Source: Corynebacterium dentalis (GTDB lineage Bacteria > Actinomycetota > Actinomycetes > Mycobacteriales > Mycobacteriaceae). Taken from it: 64,000 nucleotides of DNA. The stretch covers positions 124,001 to 188,000 of the forward strand of contig NZ_OCTS01000007.1 in the NCBI RefSeq assembly GCF_900232865.1, given 5' to 3'. Within the stretch, counting starts at the first letter, position 1. The number at the start of each line of letters is the position of its first letter. Positions 1-9,833 of this stretch are shown here, one piece after another. Position numbers and translations under genes: made by a program. A model generated the notes under the pieces. That model saw nothing but the letters and a program-made list of their open reading frames with translations. It searched no databases and was not told the origin of the DNA.

Positions 1-860
1 GACGGACCTACACCTTGGAAGCTAAGAACAAGGATGAGACGTTCACTGCAGAGTTCACCACCGAATCTCCTGCTGGTCAGACCAACGCGGCGCTCTCGCC
101 CTTGGATGGCTCCATGGTCGGCGTGGGGCAGTCCGTGAGTTTCCAGTTCGATACCGCGATCACGGATCGGAAGGCTGTCGAGGACCTCATCAGCATCAAG
201 ACCACCCCGCACGTCGAAGGTGCGTTCTACTGGATCTCCAACCAGACGCTGCGCTGGCGCCCCGAGGAGTACTGGGCACCAGGAACCAAGGTTGATGTTG
301 AGGGCGATTTCTACGGCCACGATCTCGGCGGCGGTGTCTATGGCGAGGCAGACCGTTCGGCGAGCTTCACCATCGGCGATGCGCTGCGAGCTGTCGTCGA
401 CGATTCCGATAAGACCATGACCATCTACCAAAACGGCGAGGTCATCAAGACCATGCCCGTGTCCCTTGGGCGCGATGGTGGCCGCTGGTCCACGCCCAAT
501 GGCGTCTACCAGATCGGCGATCAGTACGACCGCCTGACGATGGACTCCAACACCTTCGGTTACTCAGAGGCTGAGGGCGGCTACATCACGGACGTGGATT
601 ACGCCACGCAGATGAGCTACTCGGGCATTTACATCCACTCGGCACCGTGGGCATCGTGGGCGTTCGGCAACACTAACCAGTCGCACGGATGCATCAACGT
701 CTCGCCGGCGGATGCGAAGTGGGTCTACGAAAACTTCAAGCGCGGCGACATCGTAGAGGTCAAGAACACCACAGGCGAGCAGCTGGATGGACACGACGGC
801 CTCGGCGATTGGAACATCCCGTGGGAGACCTGGAGCGCCGGCAACGCTGATCAGGGCTAG
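1..860 (+). CDS. L,D-transpeptidase (YkuD domain), 5'-truncated
   Basis: The gene enters the window in frame (first full codon at base 3), so its N-terminus is missing. About 286 codons remain. The first part resembles the Ig-like domain that precedes the catalytic domain in mycobacterial and corynebacterial Ldt enzymes. The YkuD catalytic domain follows, with the hallmark [14 protein letters not shown] and [12 protein letters not shown] motifs; the Cys of SHGC is the expected nucleophile. The family forms 3-3 peptidoglycan cross-links or anchors proteins outside the membrane. A signal peptide or lipobox would lie upstream and cannot be checked. A strong terminator follows the stop codon. Confidence 0.93.
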   Translation, partial: RTYTLEAKNKDETFTAEFTTESPAGQTNAALSPLDGSMVGVGQSVSFQFDTAITDRKAVEDLISIKTTPHVEGAFYWISNQTLRWRPEEYWAPGTKVDVEGDFYGHDLGGGVYGEADRSASFTIGDALRAVVDDSDKTMTIYQNGEVIKTMPVSLGRDGGRWSTPNGVYQIGDQYDRLTMDSNTFGYSEAEGGYITDVDYATQMSYSGIYIHSAPWASWAFGNTNQSHGCINVSPADAKWVYENFKRGDIVEVKNTTGEQLDGHDGLGDWNIPWETWSAGNADQG

Positions 861-887
861 GTCAGCGCCCGCTCCGGTCAAATAATT

Positions 888-930
888 CAGACCCCCGACC
901 GAAAATGGTCGAGGGTCTGTTCTTTTTGTT
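888..930 (+). terminator. Rho-independent terminator after the L,D-transpeptidase
   Basis: An inverted repeat of CAGACCC and CGACC with GGTCG and GGGTCTG, loop GAAAAT, is followed by a T-rich run (TTCTTTTTGTT). It lies 28 bases after the stop codon. The T-run orientation fits the plus-strand gene better than the convergent flavin reductase. Confidence 0.85.
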
Positions 931-938
931 GCGGCTGG

Positions 939-1478
939 TCAGGGGTGTTTGTGTTCTTCTTCCGACGCCAAAGGCAGCGCATTTTCAATGCTGTAGAAGC
1001 GATGCCCCTGGTAGAGAAGAGCCGAAGTTTCCTGCAGATTGTGGACCTCCAGCACCTCTGCGGCCACGAGCGTGGCCGAACCAGAGTGCGCGGTATCCGC
1101 GACCTTCACGCGGATCACTGCCCGCGCTCCGGGCAGGTAAGGCTCGCCCGTGGGGGCGGTCACCCAGCCCTGCTGCGCGGAAAAGCGCTCCGCGGTGGAG
1201 GAGGCAAAGGCTGCGGCCACGTCGGCGTGGGCGTCGGAAAGAAAATGGATCAACAAGGAATGGGCGCGCAACAACCGCTCTGCGGACCCGGTGGGCTTCA
1301 TGAAGGAGAAACTGACGGCGAGCGGGTCGAGGGAGAGGGAGGACACCGAGGTGGCGGTGATGCCTACCGGCTGGCCGTCGACGGTTCCGGTGATCAGGGT
1401 GACTCCAGCGGGATGTCCACGGAAGACGGTGCGAAACGCGTCCTGGAGTTCCGGGGATGCGGGAAGGTGCTGATTCAC
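939..1478 (-). CDS. Flavin reductase domain protein
   Basis: 179 residues. The N-terminal part, with FRGHPAGVTLITGTVDGQPVGITATSVSSLSLDPLAVSFSF written here only as landmarks FRGHPAGVTLIT and ATSVSSLSLDPL, is typical of the HpaC-like flavin reductase family. These bind FMN in a split beta-barrel and reduce it with NAD(P)H for a partner monooxygenase, or act on other substrates. The GTG start has an AAAGGA ribosome site six bases upstream. No monooxygenase is next to it, so the partner is unknown. The C-terminal tail (LASEEEHKHP) is encoded partly by a copy of the dispersed TGGCGTCG motif at 963-970. Confidence 0.85.
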   Translation of the reverse strand: MNQHLPASPELQDAFRTVFRGHPAGVTLITGTVDGQPVGITATSVSSLSLDPLAVSFSFMKPTGSAERLLRAHSLLIHFLSDAHADVAAAFASSTAERFSAQQGWVTAPTGEPYLPGARAVIRVKVADTAHSGSATLVAAEVLEVHNLQETSALLYQGHRFYSIENALPLASEEEHKHP

Positions 1479-1643
1479 CGAATGTCCTTTCTTTAGCTCG
1501 CGATTGGTGTGCGCTTAGTCAAGGTCCCTAACCGGCGTGCGGACGCGCGCAGAGTGAGGAAATGTACTTACCAGCGTACTAGGGTGCGCACAATGCAAAA
1601 CGGCGCCCCGTGCACTAATGCGCGAGACGCCGAAATGAAGCTT

Positions 1644-1720
1644 TGGGGTGACTGACGGGACTCGAACCCGCGACACCCAGGATCACAACCTGGTGCTCTA
1701 CCAACTGAACTACAGTCACC
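1644..1720 (-). tRNA. tRNA-His (GTG)
   Basis: A cloverleaf reads on the minus strand: acceptor GTGACTG paired with CAGTCAC, the extra 5' G opposite discriminator C that marks tRNA-His, anticodon loop TTGTGAT giving GTG, and a T-arm with GGTTCGAGTCC. The CCA end is encoded (1644-1646). Confidence 0.97.
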
Positions 1721-1889
1721 ATTTGTGCTCGTTGCTTTGCAGCACGGTTTCAAACCGCCGTACGAGCAGCGAAGTTCATGTTAGACCACGGCTGCGCGCA
1801 ATCCAAAAAACCTAGTTACGCGGGGGTTATTCCAACGTGGTCGTGGTCGTGATCAGGGCCGGGGCCGGTGGTGGCCGCGGTCAACCGGG

Positions 1890-2567
1890 CTAGTCGATGG
1901 GGAACTGCTCGGTGACCCGCTGAGCCGCTTGCTTGACCTGCTTGGAATCAGGAGACTGGCTAACAAACATTGCCTCGCGGTAGAAGGCCAGCTCGCGGAT
2001 GGATTCGCGGATATCGGCCAGCGCGCGGTGGGACATTCCTTTGTCCGGCTGCCCGTTGTAGATCCGCGGGTGCCAGCGACGGGCGAGTTCCTTGATGCTG
2101 GAGACATCAACCATGCGGTAGTGCAGGTAATTGTCCAGATCAGGCATGTACTTAGTGATGAAGGTGCGGTCGGTGGCGATGGAATTTCCTGCCAGCGGCG
2201 CCATGCCGGACATGGGCACGAACTGCTTGATGTAGTCCAGAACCTGGGCTTCGGCCTCTGTGACGGTGATGGAGGATTCGCGGATCTGCTCGGTCAGGCC
2301 AGAGGAGCCGTGCATCTTGGTAACGTAGTCATCCATTTCCGCTAGCTCGTCCTCGGAGGCGTGGATGACTAGGTCGATGCCCTCGTCCAGCGGGTTGAGC
2401 TGTGAGTCGGTGACGATGACCGCGATCTCCACCAGCACGTGCCGGTCCGGTTCCAGGCCGGTCATCTCGCAATCAGCCCAGACAATCCGATCCTGCTTTG
2501 AGATCTGGTTCGGGGTGGTTGCACTGCTGGTACGCGCGGTGTTCTCAGTGTTCAAATTTTCGCTCAC
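1890..2567 (-). CDS. orn: Oligoribonuclease
   Basis: 225 residues including a Ser/Thr-rich N-terminal extension of about 25. This DEDDh 3'-5' exonuclease degrades RNA fragments of two to five nucleotides, the last step of mRNA decay. Exo motifs are visible: WADCEMTGL (Exo I), [13 protein letters not shown] (Exo II) and the [11 protein letters not shown] region (Exo III with His and Asp). The GTG start overlaps the cmrA stop codon by four bases (GTGA), so the two are translationally coupled. The same neighbourhood (Rv2509/Rv2511) occurs in mycobacteria. Confidence 0.95.
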   Translation of the reverse strand: MSENLNTENTARTSSATTPNQISKQDRIVWADCEMTGLEPDRHVLVEIAVIVTDSQLNPLDEGIDLVIHASEDELAEMDDYVTKMHGSSGLTEQIRESSITVTEAEAQVLDYIKQFVPMSGMAPLAGNSIATDRTFITKYMPDLDNYLHYRMVDVSSIKELARRWHPRIYNGQPDKGMSHRALADIRESIRELAFYREAMFVSQSPDSKQVKQAAQRVTEQFPID

Positions 2568-3394
2568 TTCTTTTCAGCCTCCTCGGCTGCCATCTTGGAG
2601 TAGAACTTGCCCATGATTGGGGCGGTGACTCGGCGGGGGACGTAGGTTGAGACCAGGTTCATCACCTTGGACAGCGGCCCGGGTACAACGCGCAGCTTGC
2701 CCTTGGCGAGTGCGTCGAGAGTGTCCAGTGCGCAGTCTTCGTATGTGGTCCACAGGAAGTCCGGAACGGCATCGTCAACCTCGGTGAGGTCTTCGCCTTC
2801 CTTGCGGGCTTCGCGCACGGGACCTGGGGCCAGCAGGGTGCAGTTCACGCCCGCGGGCTTGAGCTCGTAGTGCAGCGCCTCCGTGAAGGTGTTGACCATG
2901 GCTTTGGTGCCCACGTAGGTGGCGTTGCCGGGAATCGCCATGTTTCCGGCCGCGGAGCCCACGTTGACGATGCCGCCCTCGCCTCGTGCAACCATTCCTG
3001 GAATGACGGCAGCGGTGAGCTCGAAAAGGGCAGTGGCGTTGAGTTCGAATTGGGCGCGCTCGTAGCTGTAGTCCAAGTCGATGAAATTGCCGAAGGTTGC
3101 AATTCCGGCGGAGTTGATGATGATGTGCACGTCCGTGTTGCGCAGTTCGTCCAGGAACGGCAGGCGCACCTCAGCCTGGGACAGATCCACGGAGCGAACT
3201 TGAACCTCCACGTTAGGAAGCTCTGCGGCAACCTCTTCCATGGGCCCCGTGCTGCGGGCGACCAGAATGAGGTTATGTCCACGCTTGCCGAGCTCCAGCG
3301 CGATAGCCCGCCCGATTCCGGACGAGGCACCCGTCACTACCGCGTAACTTCCGCTGGTAGGTGCGGGAATGGCCGGGGAGCCTTCGTGTGACAT
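2564..3394 (-). CDS. cmrA: Short-chain dehydrogenase, mycolate reductase CmrA
   Basis: 276 residues from the ATG at 3394, chosen because AAGGAGA sits seven bases upstream. A longer in-frame start at 3478 exists but has no comparable ribosome site. The NAD(P)-binding motif [10 protein letters not shown] is near residue 20 and the YVGTKAMVN catalytic Tyr/Lys lies mid-protein. The C-terminal half ([37 protein letters not shown]) matches my recollection of Rv2509 and corynebacterial CmrA. That enzyme reduces the beta-keto mycolate precursor to mature mycolic acid. Assignment rests on sequence resemblance plus the coupling to orn. Confidence 0.87.
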   Translation of the reverse strand: MSHEGSPAIPAPTSGSYAVVTGASSGIGRAIALELGKRGHNLILVARSTGPMEEVAAELPNVEVQVRSVDLSQAEVRLPFLDELRNTDVHIIINSAGIATFGNFIDLDYSYERAQFELNATALFELTAAVIPGMVARGEGGIVNVGSAAGNMAIPGNATYVGTKAMVNTFTEALHYELKPAGVNCTLLAPGPVREARKEGEDLTEVDDAVPDFLWTTYEDCALDTLDALAKGKLRVVPGPLSKVMNLVSTYVPRRVTAPIMGKFYSKMAAEEAEKK

Positions 3395-3459
3395 GCCGTT
3401 TCTCCTTGGTTGCGCGAGCAGTGTTTGTGAGGCGTTCGGTGCGGTGAGTTGTTGTTGTT

Positions 3460-3480
3460 TCTCTTTGTCCGACGCCACTT
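3460..3480 (+). repeat. Dispersed TGGCGTCG motif copy, intergenic
   Basis: Reads TGTCCGACGCCACTT on the plus strand; on the minus strand TGGCGTCGGACAAAGAG. With cmrA starting at 3394 this copy is upstream of the gene rather than inside it. Confidence 0.5.
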
Positions 3481-3664
3481 TCGTCTATCCCACGTTACCT
3501 GTACCCGAGACAGGTTCTCTCCCCATTGAGCGCAAAGGGTAGTTGAAGTGTCATACTTCTTAAGAAGTTTGAATCAGCGGAAGATTCACGCTTTGCAATG
3601 CTGCCTGATAATGAAGAATCTTATAATCTGCATCTGTATGCTCATTGAATGTTAAGGTTTTCCT

Positions 3665-4042
3665 ATGAACGAACCAGCCGTGGCCGTACGAGGACGCGAA
3701 AATGATCCTCTTGCTCTCCTGAAAAGCAATGAAGCTAGTAGGAAACTGCTGAAAGCAGTCGCGGACAAATGGGTGATCCTCATCTTGCTCACCCTGGATC
3801 AGGAGCCCAAGCGCTACAGCGAGATTCTCAACAGCGTTGAGGGGATCTCCCAGAAAGTGTTGTCCCAGCGTCTAACCATGCTCACGGACAGTGGAATGAT
3901 GACCCGCACTTCTTATCCTGAGACCCCACCTCGCGTGGTTTACACCCTGACGGACTTGGGCCGTTCTGCGGTGCCAGCAGCTGAGACTATGGCTCTGTGG
4001 GTGCACGATAACGTCGTTAATGTGATGGCAGCGCGCAGCTAG
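3665..4042 (+). CDS. HxlR-family winged-helix regulator
   Basis: 125 residues. The wHTH core is clear: ADKWVILILLTL, KRYSEILNSVEGISQKVLSQRL and a wing PETPPRVVYTLTDLGRS. All are diagnostic of HxlR/MarR-like regulators. The conserved N-terminal Cys that many redox-sensing members (HypR, QorR) use is absent; the corresponding region reads LLKSNEASRKLLKAVADKW. It is divergent from cmrA-orn across a 270-base AT-rich intergenic region (3395-3664), so cmrA or the regulator itself could be its target. Ligand unknown. Confidence 0.88.
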   Translation: MNEPAVAVRGRENDPLALLKSNEASRKLLKAVADKWVILILLTLDQEPKRYSEILNSVEGISQKVLSQRLTMLTDSGMMTRTSYPETPPRVVYTLTDLGRSAVPAAETMALWVHDNVVNVMAARS

Positions 4043-4068
4043 CTTCGCTAGGTTTCGCGTCTAATTTG

Positions 4069-4142
4069 TGCCCCCGGCAGGAATCGAACCCGCGACACGT
4101 GGGGTAGAAACCCACTGCTCTAATCCACTGAGCTACGGAGGC
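4069..4142 (-). tRNA. tRNA-Arg (TCT)
   Basis: On the minus strand the acceptor GCCTCCG pairs with CGGGGGC, discriminator A. The anticodon stem GTGGG/CCCAC encloses loop TTTCTAC, giving anticodon TCT. The T-arm contains GGTTCGATTCC. CCA is not encoded. It lies convergent to the HxlR gene, 26 bases from its stop. Confidence 0.96.
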
Positions 4143-4284
4143 GCGGAACCCCACCATCACGCGGACGCTCACTGGCGGGCTGCATAGTGCTGTACCACAA
4201 GAAGCGTCCATCTGGGGGATCCGCATAAAGTATGCCACGGCACACGAAGGTGGAGTTCATTGGGGCGAGCGGTACGGTAAGACT

Positions 4285-6477
4285 ATGTATGATCAGACCT
4301 CCAATGCGGCACGGACGGACAACCCCGAGCCACAGCCAGCGGATTTGCCTATAACTTCCACCTCGGCATCGCCGGAAAAAATGAGCTCTCCGGCTTTGGT
4401 TTACATCTTGGCCACGGTGGTGGCGGGGCTTGTGGGTGGACTCATCGGGTACTCATTTACCTCAGATTCTTTGGTTGCACTGGGCATTCCTGATCCTGGC
4501 GAGGCCACCACGCTTGGTCTGCCGTTGGTACGTGCGATGGGCACTTTCGTTGCATGTCTCGGTGTCGGCGGATTCTTGATGTCTGCCCTCGGCACCCCGC
4601 CGCGTAAGGACGGTTATTTAGACTTGGACGGTTTCCGCGCAGCTCGCACGGGAACGTGGTCGATGTTCCTGTGGGCTATTTGTGCTGTGTTCATGATTCC
4701 ACTGAGCTTGTCCGATGTGTCCGGCTCACCGCTGAATGAGGCGATCCAGCCGGATTACTGGGGCGTGGCGCTGGAGCAGGTCTCTGCGGCCAAGGCGTGG
4801 CAGTGGGTGGCCATTTTTGGATTCTTGGCCGGATTCGTTTCTCTGCTGACGAGGCGGTGGATCTGGCAGCCAGTGTTTTTGGCTTTGTCCATCCTGTCGC
4901 TGGTGCCGATCGCCTTGGAAGGTCACTCGGCCAGCGGTGGTAATCACGATTTCGGTGTGAACTCCCTGCTGTGGCACATCATCCTGTCCGCGCTGTGGGT
5001 GGGTGGTCTGCTGGCCTTGATTGCTCATGCCAAGCGTCGCGGACCTCACCTGGCGGTCATCACACAGCGCTATAGCTTCTTGGCGCTGTGCGCGGTCATC
5101 GGTGTTGCCATCTCTGGTCTCATCAACGCCTCCCTGCGCGTGAAGTTTTCCGCCTGGTTGACTACCGATTATGGCCTGGCTATCACCGCGAAGTTCGTGT
5201 TGTTGGTGATCCTGGCGGGCTTCGGTTGGATGCAGCGCTCGAAGATCATTCCGCAGCTGGAGGCGTTGTCCGGTCCGGATGGCAAGGGTGACAAAGCTCA
5301 GCGCAAGCCGTTTATCCGTCTGGCCATCGGCGAAGTGCTGTTCATGGCTGCGGCCGTGGGCGTGGCTATCTCCCTGTCTAGGATCCCGCCTCCGCTGCCT
5401 GAGCAGCTGGATCTCACTCGCCAGGACGTGCTTCTGGGATACACCCTGACCGAGCCGCCCAGCCTGGGCGTATTTTTGACTAATTGGCGCTTGGACCTGG
5501 TCTTTGGCGTGGGCGCCATCTTGTTGCAGGCCATTTACATGTGGGCGTACTTTGTGGTGCGTAAGCGGGGCGTTCAGTGGCCGATTTCCCGCCTGCTGTG
5601 GTGGACCGCCGGCAACGTCTTGCTATTCGTGTGCACCAGCTCCGGGCTGGGCATGTATTCCATGGCGATGTTTGCTCCGCACATGCTGCAGCACATGATG
5701 CTGTCCATGACCGTGCCCATTTTCTGGGTGCTGGGCGGTCCGATGACCCTGCTGTTGCGCGCGCTTCCCCCCGCGGGACGCAACGGGGTACCTGGTCCTC
5801 GTGAGTGGCTGGTGGTGTTCATTAACAACCCTGTGTCCCGCTTCCTGACTAATCCCATTGTGGCGGGTGTGCAGTTCACGCTTGGTTTTTATTACTTGTA
5901 TCTCTCGCCGTTGTTCGATTGGTTGGCGCCGCAGCACGGTGGCCACCTGTTCATGATGTTGCACTTCATCATTTCGGGTTACTTGTTCTACTGGGTGATC
6001 GTGGGTGTGGATGCGGCTCCGCGTCAGTTGTCGCCGTTTGTGAAGATGTTGACGCTGTTTGCGGTAACTGCGTTCCACGCGTGGTTTGGTATCGCGATGA
6101 TGCAGATGAGCGAGCCTCTCAACCAGGAGTTTTATAATTCGCTGGATCTGCCGTTCCACGTGGATCTATTGCATCAGCAGCTGGTGGGTGGCGGCCTGGC
6201 GTGGGCCATCGGTGAGGTGCCGCTGGTCATTGTGTCCGTTGCGCACGGTATTCAGTGGGCGCGTTCGGATCGTCGGGAAGGCGAGCGGCATGACCGCAAG
6301 GAGGAGCGTTCCGGCGAGCAGGACTTGGAGGCCTACAACCAGATGTTGGCGGGCTTGGCCTCCGGCAATGCAGATGGTTCCACGCGGGATTACTACACCT
6401 CCGATTACCAAAAGAACGAGGTCCAGGGCGCACTGCATTCGGATAAGCACAAGCGTCAGCAGCGTCACCGGGAGTAG
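4285..6477 (+). CDS. CopD-CtaG fusion membrane protein (copper import / cytochrome oxidase assembly)
   Basis: 730 residues, polytopic. An N-terminal membrane segment (VYILATVVAGLVGGLIGYSF) and further helices lead to a CopD-like region at about 200-370 (LWHIILSALWVGGLLALIAH, AKFVLLVILAGFGWMQRSKI). A caa3_CtaG domain covers about 400-660, with His/Met-rich helices such as SMAMFAPHMLQHMMLSM and GGHLFMMLHFIISG, plausible copper ligands. The tail is charged and cytoplasmic. The architecture matches mycobacterial Rv0102. The inferred role is copper delivery to the aa3 oxidase. No oxidase gene is adjacent. Confidence 0.9.
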   Translation: MYDQTSNAARTDNPEPQPADLPITSTSASPEKMSSPALVYILATVVAGLVGGLIGYSFTSDSLVALGIPDPGEATTLGLPLVRAMGTFVACLGVGGFLMSALGTPPRKDGYLDLDGFRAARTGTWSMFLWAICAVFMIPLSLSDVSGSPLNEAIQPDYWGVALEQVSAAKAWQWVAIFGFLAGFVSLLTRRWIWQPVFLALSILSLVPIALEGHSASGGNHDFGVNSLLWHIILSALWVGGLLALIAHAKRRGPHLAVITQRYSFLALCAVIGVAISGLINASLRVKFSAWLTTDYGLAITAKFVLLVILAGFGWMQRSKIIPQLEALSGPDGKGDKAQRKPFIRLAIGEVLFMAAAVGVAISLSRIPPPLPEQLDLTRQDVLLGYTLTEPPSLGVFLTNWRLDLVFGVGAILLQAIYMWAYFVVRKRGVQWPISRLLWWTAGNVLLFVCTSSGLGMYSMAMFAPHMLQHMMLSMTVPIFWVLGGPMTLLLRALPPAGRNGVPGPREWLVVFINNPVSRFLTNPIVAGVQFTLGFYYLYLSPLFDWLAPQHGGHLFMMLHFIISGYLFYWVIVGVDAAPRQLSPFVKMLTLFAVTAFHAWFGIAMMQMSEPLNQEFYNSLDLPFHVDLLHQQLVGGGLAWAIGEVPLVIVSVAHGIQWARSDRREGERHDRKEERSGEQDLEAYNQMLAGLASGNADGSTRDYYTSDYQKNEVQGALHSDKHKRQQRHRE

Positions 6478-6488
6478 GTGTAGGTGTT

Positions 6489-6517
6489 GTTTCCTTCCCG
6501 ACGCCATACTCCCCACC
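6489..6517 (+). repeat. Dispersed TGGCGTCG motif copy, intergenic
   Basis: This copy lies 12-40 bases after the CtaG stop codon. From the core onward, CGACGCCATACTCCCCACC matches the copy at 32708-32726 at 18 of 19 positions, and it has a T-rich 5' side (TTTCCTTCC). Confidence 0.6.
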
Positions 6518-6690
6518 ACCCAGTCAATCCCCATTTTTTGCCTGTGAATAACGGGCAATCCACACTGGTCGTCTCCACAGGCGTGATCTGACGCGGCCTC
6601 GTATTGTCCTGGGCTCGTGACACAGTGAGTGGCACAACCGCATCGGGACAAGCCTGGCGCGGGGTATCGATAGGGCGGGGAGGCCACGTC

Positions 6691-7293
6691 ATGAGTACGG
6701 ACCAATCACAAATGTTTATTGCTGGGCGCATCGCCAGCGACTTCAAAGAAAAGACTTTTGGGGAAAATTCGCGGGTTGTGGAGTTTCGCATCGCCACGAA
6801 CCACAGTTTCAAGAACCGCGATGGTCAGTGGAAGGATGGCGATACGTCGTTTTTCCAGGTTCAGTGCTGGGATCGCCTGGGTACCAATGTGCTGGCTACC
6901 TTGCGTAAGGGAATGCCAGTGATTGTCTACGGTCGCTTGCTGCAGTCCACGTGGACCGTGCAGGAAGGCCCTGAGGCGGGAACGGTACGCAGCATGCTGC
7001 GCTTGCGTGCCTCACACGTGGGACCGGATTTGAATCAGCGGGAGGCTCGTGTCTGTGCGGATCAGCACCGGCGATTGCAAGAAGAAGAGCAGAAGAAGGC
7101 GGAAGCACAGGCTCAAGCGGAGCAGGAAGAGCAGTCTCAGCCGAAGGACTCATATTTTGTGGGGAGTGCAAATGGTCAATCGAGCACGGCCAATACGCAA
7201 GGATATGGAAACTCGTCAGCCTCCACGCAGTCAGGTGGCAGGGAATTGCCTGTCGATGATTCCACCTTCGCCGGTGCTGTCGCGGGGCGCTAG
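6691..7293 (+). CDS. Single-stranded DNA-binding protein paralogue
   Basis: 200 residues from ATG 6691, preceded by GGGCGGGGAGG; the in-frame upstream start at 6604 lacks support. An OB-fold SSB domain occupies residues 1-110 (MFIAGRIASDFKEKTF, SFFQVQCWDRLGTNVLATLRKGMPVIVYGRL). Then comes a long coiled Glu/Gln/Lys-rich region and a Ser/Gln-rich tail. The tail does not end in the acidic DDDIPF tip of canonical SSB, so it is likely the second SSB and not the main replication SSB. Its place directly before ettA matches Rv2478c-Rv2477c. Confidence 0.88.
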   Translation: MSTDQSQMFIAGRIASDFKEKTFGENSRVVEFRIATNHSFKNRDGQWKDGDTSFFQVQCWDRLGTNVLATLRKGMPVIVYGRLLQSTWTVQEGPEAGTVRSMLRLRASHVGPDLNQREARVCADQHRRLQEEEQKKAEAQAQAEQEEQSQPKDSYFVGSANGQSSTANTQGYGNSSASTQSGGRELPVDDSTFAGAVAGR

Positions 7294-7492
7294 TTCGGTA
7301 GGCGATGCTTAATTCAGGACTGCCTGAGTAGAGGACGTACACTGAAGGGGGAAATTCATGCACGTCGTCACTGGAGCTGGAAAGAGCTCCGGTGAGTTCC
7401 CGCTGGATGCCGCGAGTTTAGCGTTGCGCTAGTCCAGCGTTCAGTGGGTACAGACGGCACACACATATGTCGAAAGGTAAGAAGAGTTCACC

Positions 7493-9163
7493 GTGGGCGA
7501 GTTCATTTACACGATGAAGAACGTGCGCAAGGCGCACGGCGATAAGGTCATCCTCGATAACGTCACCATGTCGTTCTACCCGGGAGCCAAGATCGGCGTG
7601 GTGGGTCCGAACGGCGCTGGTAAGTCTTCGATCCTCAAGATCATGGCGGGCATCGATCAGCCTTCCAATGGCGAGTCCTTCTTGGATCCCGGAGCAACCG
7701 TGGGAATCCTGTTGCAGGAGCCACCTCTGAACGAAGAAAAGAACGTTCGTCAGAACGTGGAAGAGGGCATGGGCGAAATCTTCCAGATTCGTCAGCGGTA
7801 TGAGGAAATCGCCGAGGAGATGGCGACCAATTACACCGACGAGCTCATGGAAGAGATGACCACTCTGCAGGAGAAGATTGACGCTGCAGATGCATGGGAG
7901 CTCGATTCCAAGATTGAGCAGGCCATGGATGCGTTGCGTTGTCCTCCTGCTGATGCGGACGTCACCAAGCTCTCCGGTGGTGAGCGTCGCCGTGTTGCAC
8001 TGGCTAAGCTCCTGCTTAGCGAGCCGGATTTGCTGCTGCTCGATGAGCCTACGAACCACCTGGATGCCGAGTCCGTGTTGTGGCTGGAGCAGCACCTAGC
8101 GAACTACCCGGGCGCCGTGCTGGCCGTGACACACGATCGTTATTTCCTCGATCACGTCGCAGGCTGGATCTGTGAGGTCGACCGCGGAAAGCTCTACCCC
8201 TACGAGGGCAATTACTCCACTTACCTGGAGACCAAGCAGAAGCGTCTCGAAGTGGCTGGCAAAAAGGACCAGAAGCTCCAGCGTCGCCTGAAGGAAGAGC
8301 TCGCGTGGGTTCGTTCCGGTGCGAAGGCTCGCCAGGCTAAGAACAAGGCTCGTCTGCAGCGCTACGAAGAAATGGCTGCGGAGGCAGAGCAGTTCAAGAA
8401 GCTGGACTTCGAAGAAATTCAGATTCCTACCCCTCCACGCCTGGGCAACCAGGTGGTGGACGTGAGGAACCTGACCAAGGGGTTCGGCGACCGCGTCTTG
8501 ATTAAAGACCTTTCCTTCACCCTGCCGCGCAACGGCATCGTCGGCGTGATTGGACCCAATGGTGTGGGTAAGACCACCCTGTTCAAGACCATCGTTGGCT
8601 TGGAAGAGCCAGACGCCGGTGAGGTCAAGGTCGGCTCCACGGTTGAGTTGAGCTACGTGGATCAGAACCGTGCGAACATCGATCCGGAAAAGACCGTGTG
8701 GGAAGTCGTCTCTGACGGATTGGACTACATTGTCGTCGGGCAAAACGAGATGCCATCCCGCGCCTACCTGTCCGCCTTCGGCTTCAAGGGTCCAGACCAG
8801 CAGAAGCCATCCAAGGTGCTCTCCGGTGGTGAGCGCAACCGACTGAACCTGGCGCTGACCCTCAAGCAGGGCGGAAACCTGATCCTGCTGGATGAGCCGA
8901 CAAATGACCTGGACGTGGAAACCCTGGGCTCCCTCGAGAACGCGCTGGAGAAGTTCCCCGGCTGTGCTGTGGTGATTTCCCACGACCGCTGGTTCCTGGA
9001 CCGCACCTGTACCCACATTCTCGCGTGGGAGGGCAACGTGGAAGAAGGCCAGTGGTACTGGTTCGAGGGCAATTTCGAAGACTACGAGAAGAACAAGGTG
9101 GAGCGTCTCGGCCCGGATGCGGCACGCCCACACCGCGTGACGCACCGTAGGCTGACCCGCTAA
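7493..9163 (+). CDS. ettA: Energy-dependent translational throttle protein EttA (ABC-F ATPase)
   Basis: 556 residues from a GTG start (VGEFIYTMKNVRK). Two ABC cassettes: Walker A GPNGAGKSS near residue 38 and GPNGVGKTT near 354, signatures LSGGERRRVALA and LSGGERNRLNLA, Walker B LLLLDEPTNHLD and LILLDEPTNDLD. The linker between them (about 235-310) is charged, as in ABC-F proteins. There are no membrane domains. The family binds the ribosomal E site and gates the first peptide bond according to energy charge. It is monocistronic or follows ssb after a 199-base gap. Confidence 0.96.
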   Translation: MGEFIYTMKNVRKAHGDKVILDNVTMSFYPGAKIGVVGPNGAGKSSILKIMAGIDQPSNGESFLDPGATVGILLQEPPLNEEKNVRQNVEEGMGEIFQIRQRYEEIAEEMATNYTDELMEEMTTLQEKIDAADAWELDSKIEQAMDALRCPPADADVTKLSGGERRRVALAKLLLSEPDLLLLDEPTNHLDAESVLWLEQHLANYPGAVLAVTHDRYFLDHVAGWICEVDRGKLYPYEGNYSTYLETKQKRLEVAGKKDQKLQRRLKEELAWVRSGAKARQAKNKARLQRYEEMAAEAEQFKKLDFEEIQIPTPPRLGNQVVDVRNLTKGFGDRVLIKDLSFTLPRNGIVGVIGPNGVGKTTLFKTIVGLEEPDAGEVKVGSTVELSYVDQNRANIDPEKTVWEVVSDGLDYIVVGQNEMPSRAYLSAFGFKGPDQQKPSKVLSGGERNRLNLALTLKQGGNLILLDEPTNDLDVETLGSLENALEKFPGCAVVISHDRWFLDRTCTHILAWEGNVEEGQWYWFEGNFEDYEKNKVERLGPDAARPHRVTHRRLTR

Positions 9164-9176
9164 AAACCTGCGCAGC

Positions 9177-9219
9177 GATCCTCATTTCTTGAACATTGGT
9201 TCAAAAGATGGGGATTTTT
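9177..9219 (+). terminator. Terminator after ettA
   Basis: A long imperfect hairpin, ATCCTCAT with ATGGGGAT on the outside and TTGAAC with GTTCAA inside, ends in TTTTTG. It begins 14 bases past the ettA stop codon. Confidence 0.75.
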
Positions 9220-9338
9220 GCATGCCGGAGGCGCATAACACTTAAAAATGTTGTTAACTAAAACAGTCTTGTAGTAGATAACAAGACTGGAAACACCTCA
9301 ACAACGCGACTCCTGTATGAAAGGACGTTTCATTAGCA

Positions 9339-9800
9339 ATGTCTTTTGTGAAGCACGAAGAACTCGGAACGCGGTGGCACACCTGCCATCGCGAATTGCG
9401 ATGGACTGACTTCGACCAGTACCAGCACGTCAACAACGCCAAATACCTCGAGTTCGCTCAAGATGCCCGCATGGTCTTCCTGCGAGACGTGCTCACAGAG
9501 ATGGACATCGCCGTACCGCCCTTCTTCGTCCGCCACACCACCATCGACTACCCACGCCCGCTCTCTCCCGGAGAGAACGAAGTAGCGGTCCGCTCCTTTA
9601 TCACGCAAGTGGGAACAAAATCCTGCATCATGCGCCAGGAATGCCGTGATTCCAACAGTCGCATCGTGTGCACCGTGGACACCGTCATGGTGGGAGTGGA
9701 CATGATGACCGGCAAGTCTCGCGAATGGTCGGAGCAGGATATCGCCAACCTCGGCCTCTTCCTCATCCCAGTGGAGGAAGAGCAAGAGGCATACAGCTGA
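9339..9800 (+). CDS. Acyl-CoA thioesterase (hotdog fold, 4HBT)
   Basis: 153 residues. The N-terminal RWTDFDQYQHVNNAKYLEFAQDAR segment, quoted by its parts RWTDFDQYQHVNN and KYLEFAQDAR, is the 4HBT active-site motif, with the catalytic Asp and conserved HVNN. The family hydrolyses acyl-CoA thioesters in the cytoplasm. An AAAGGA lies 13 bases upstream of the ATG, a long spacing. The order ettA-thioesterase-hypothetical parallels Rv2477c to Rv2474c, which supports a conserved housekeeping role. Substrate not predictable. Confidence 0.9.
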   Translation: MSFVKHEELGTRWHTCHRELRWTDFDQYQHVNNAKYLEFAQDARMVFLRDVLTEMDIAVPPFFVRHTTIDYPRPLSPGENEVAVRSFITQVGTKSCIMRQECRDSNSRIVCTVDTVMVGVDMMTGKSREWSEQDIANLGLFLIPVEEEQEAYS

Positions 9801-9833
9801 TTCAGTTATAGGCTCATTGCCTACACTGGGGGA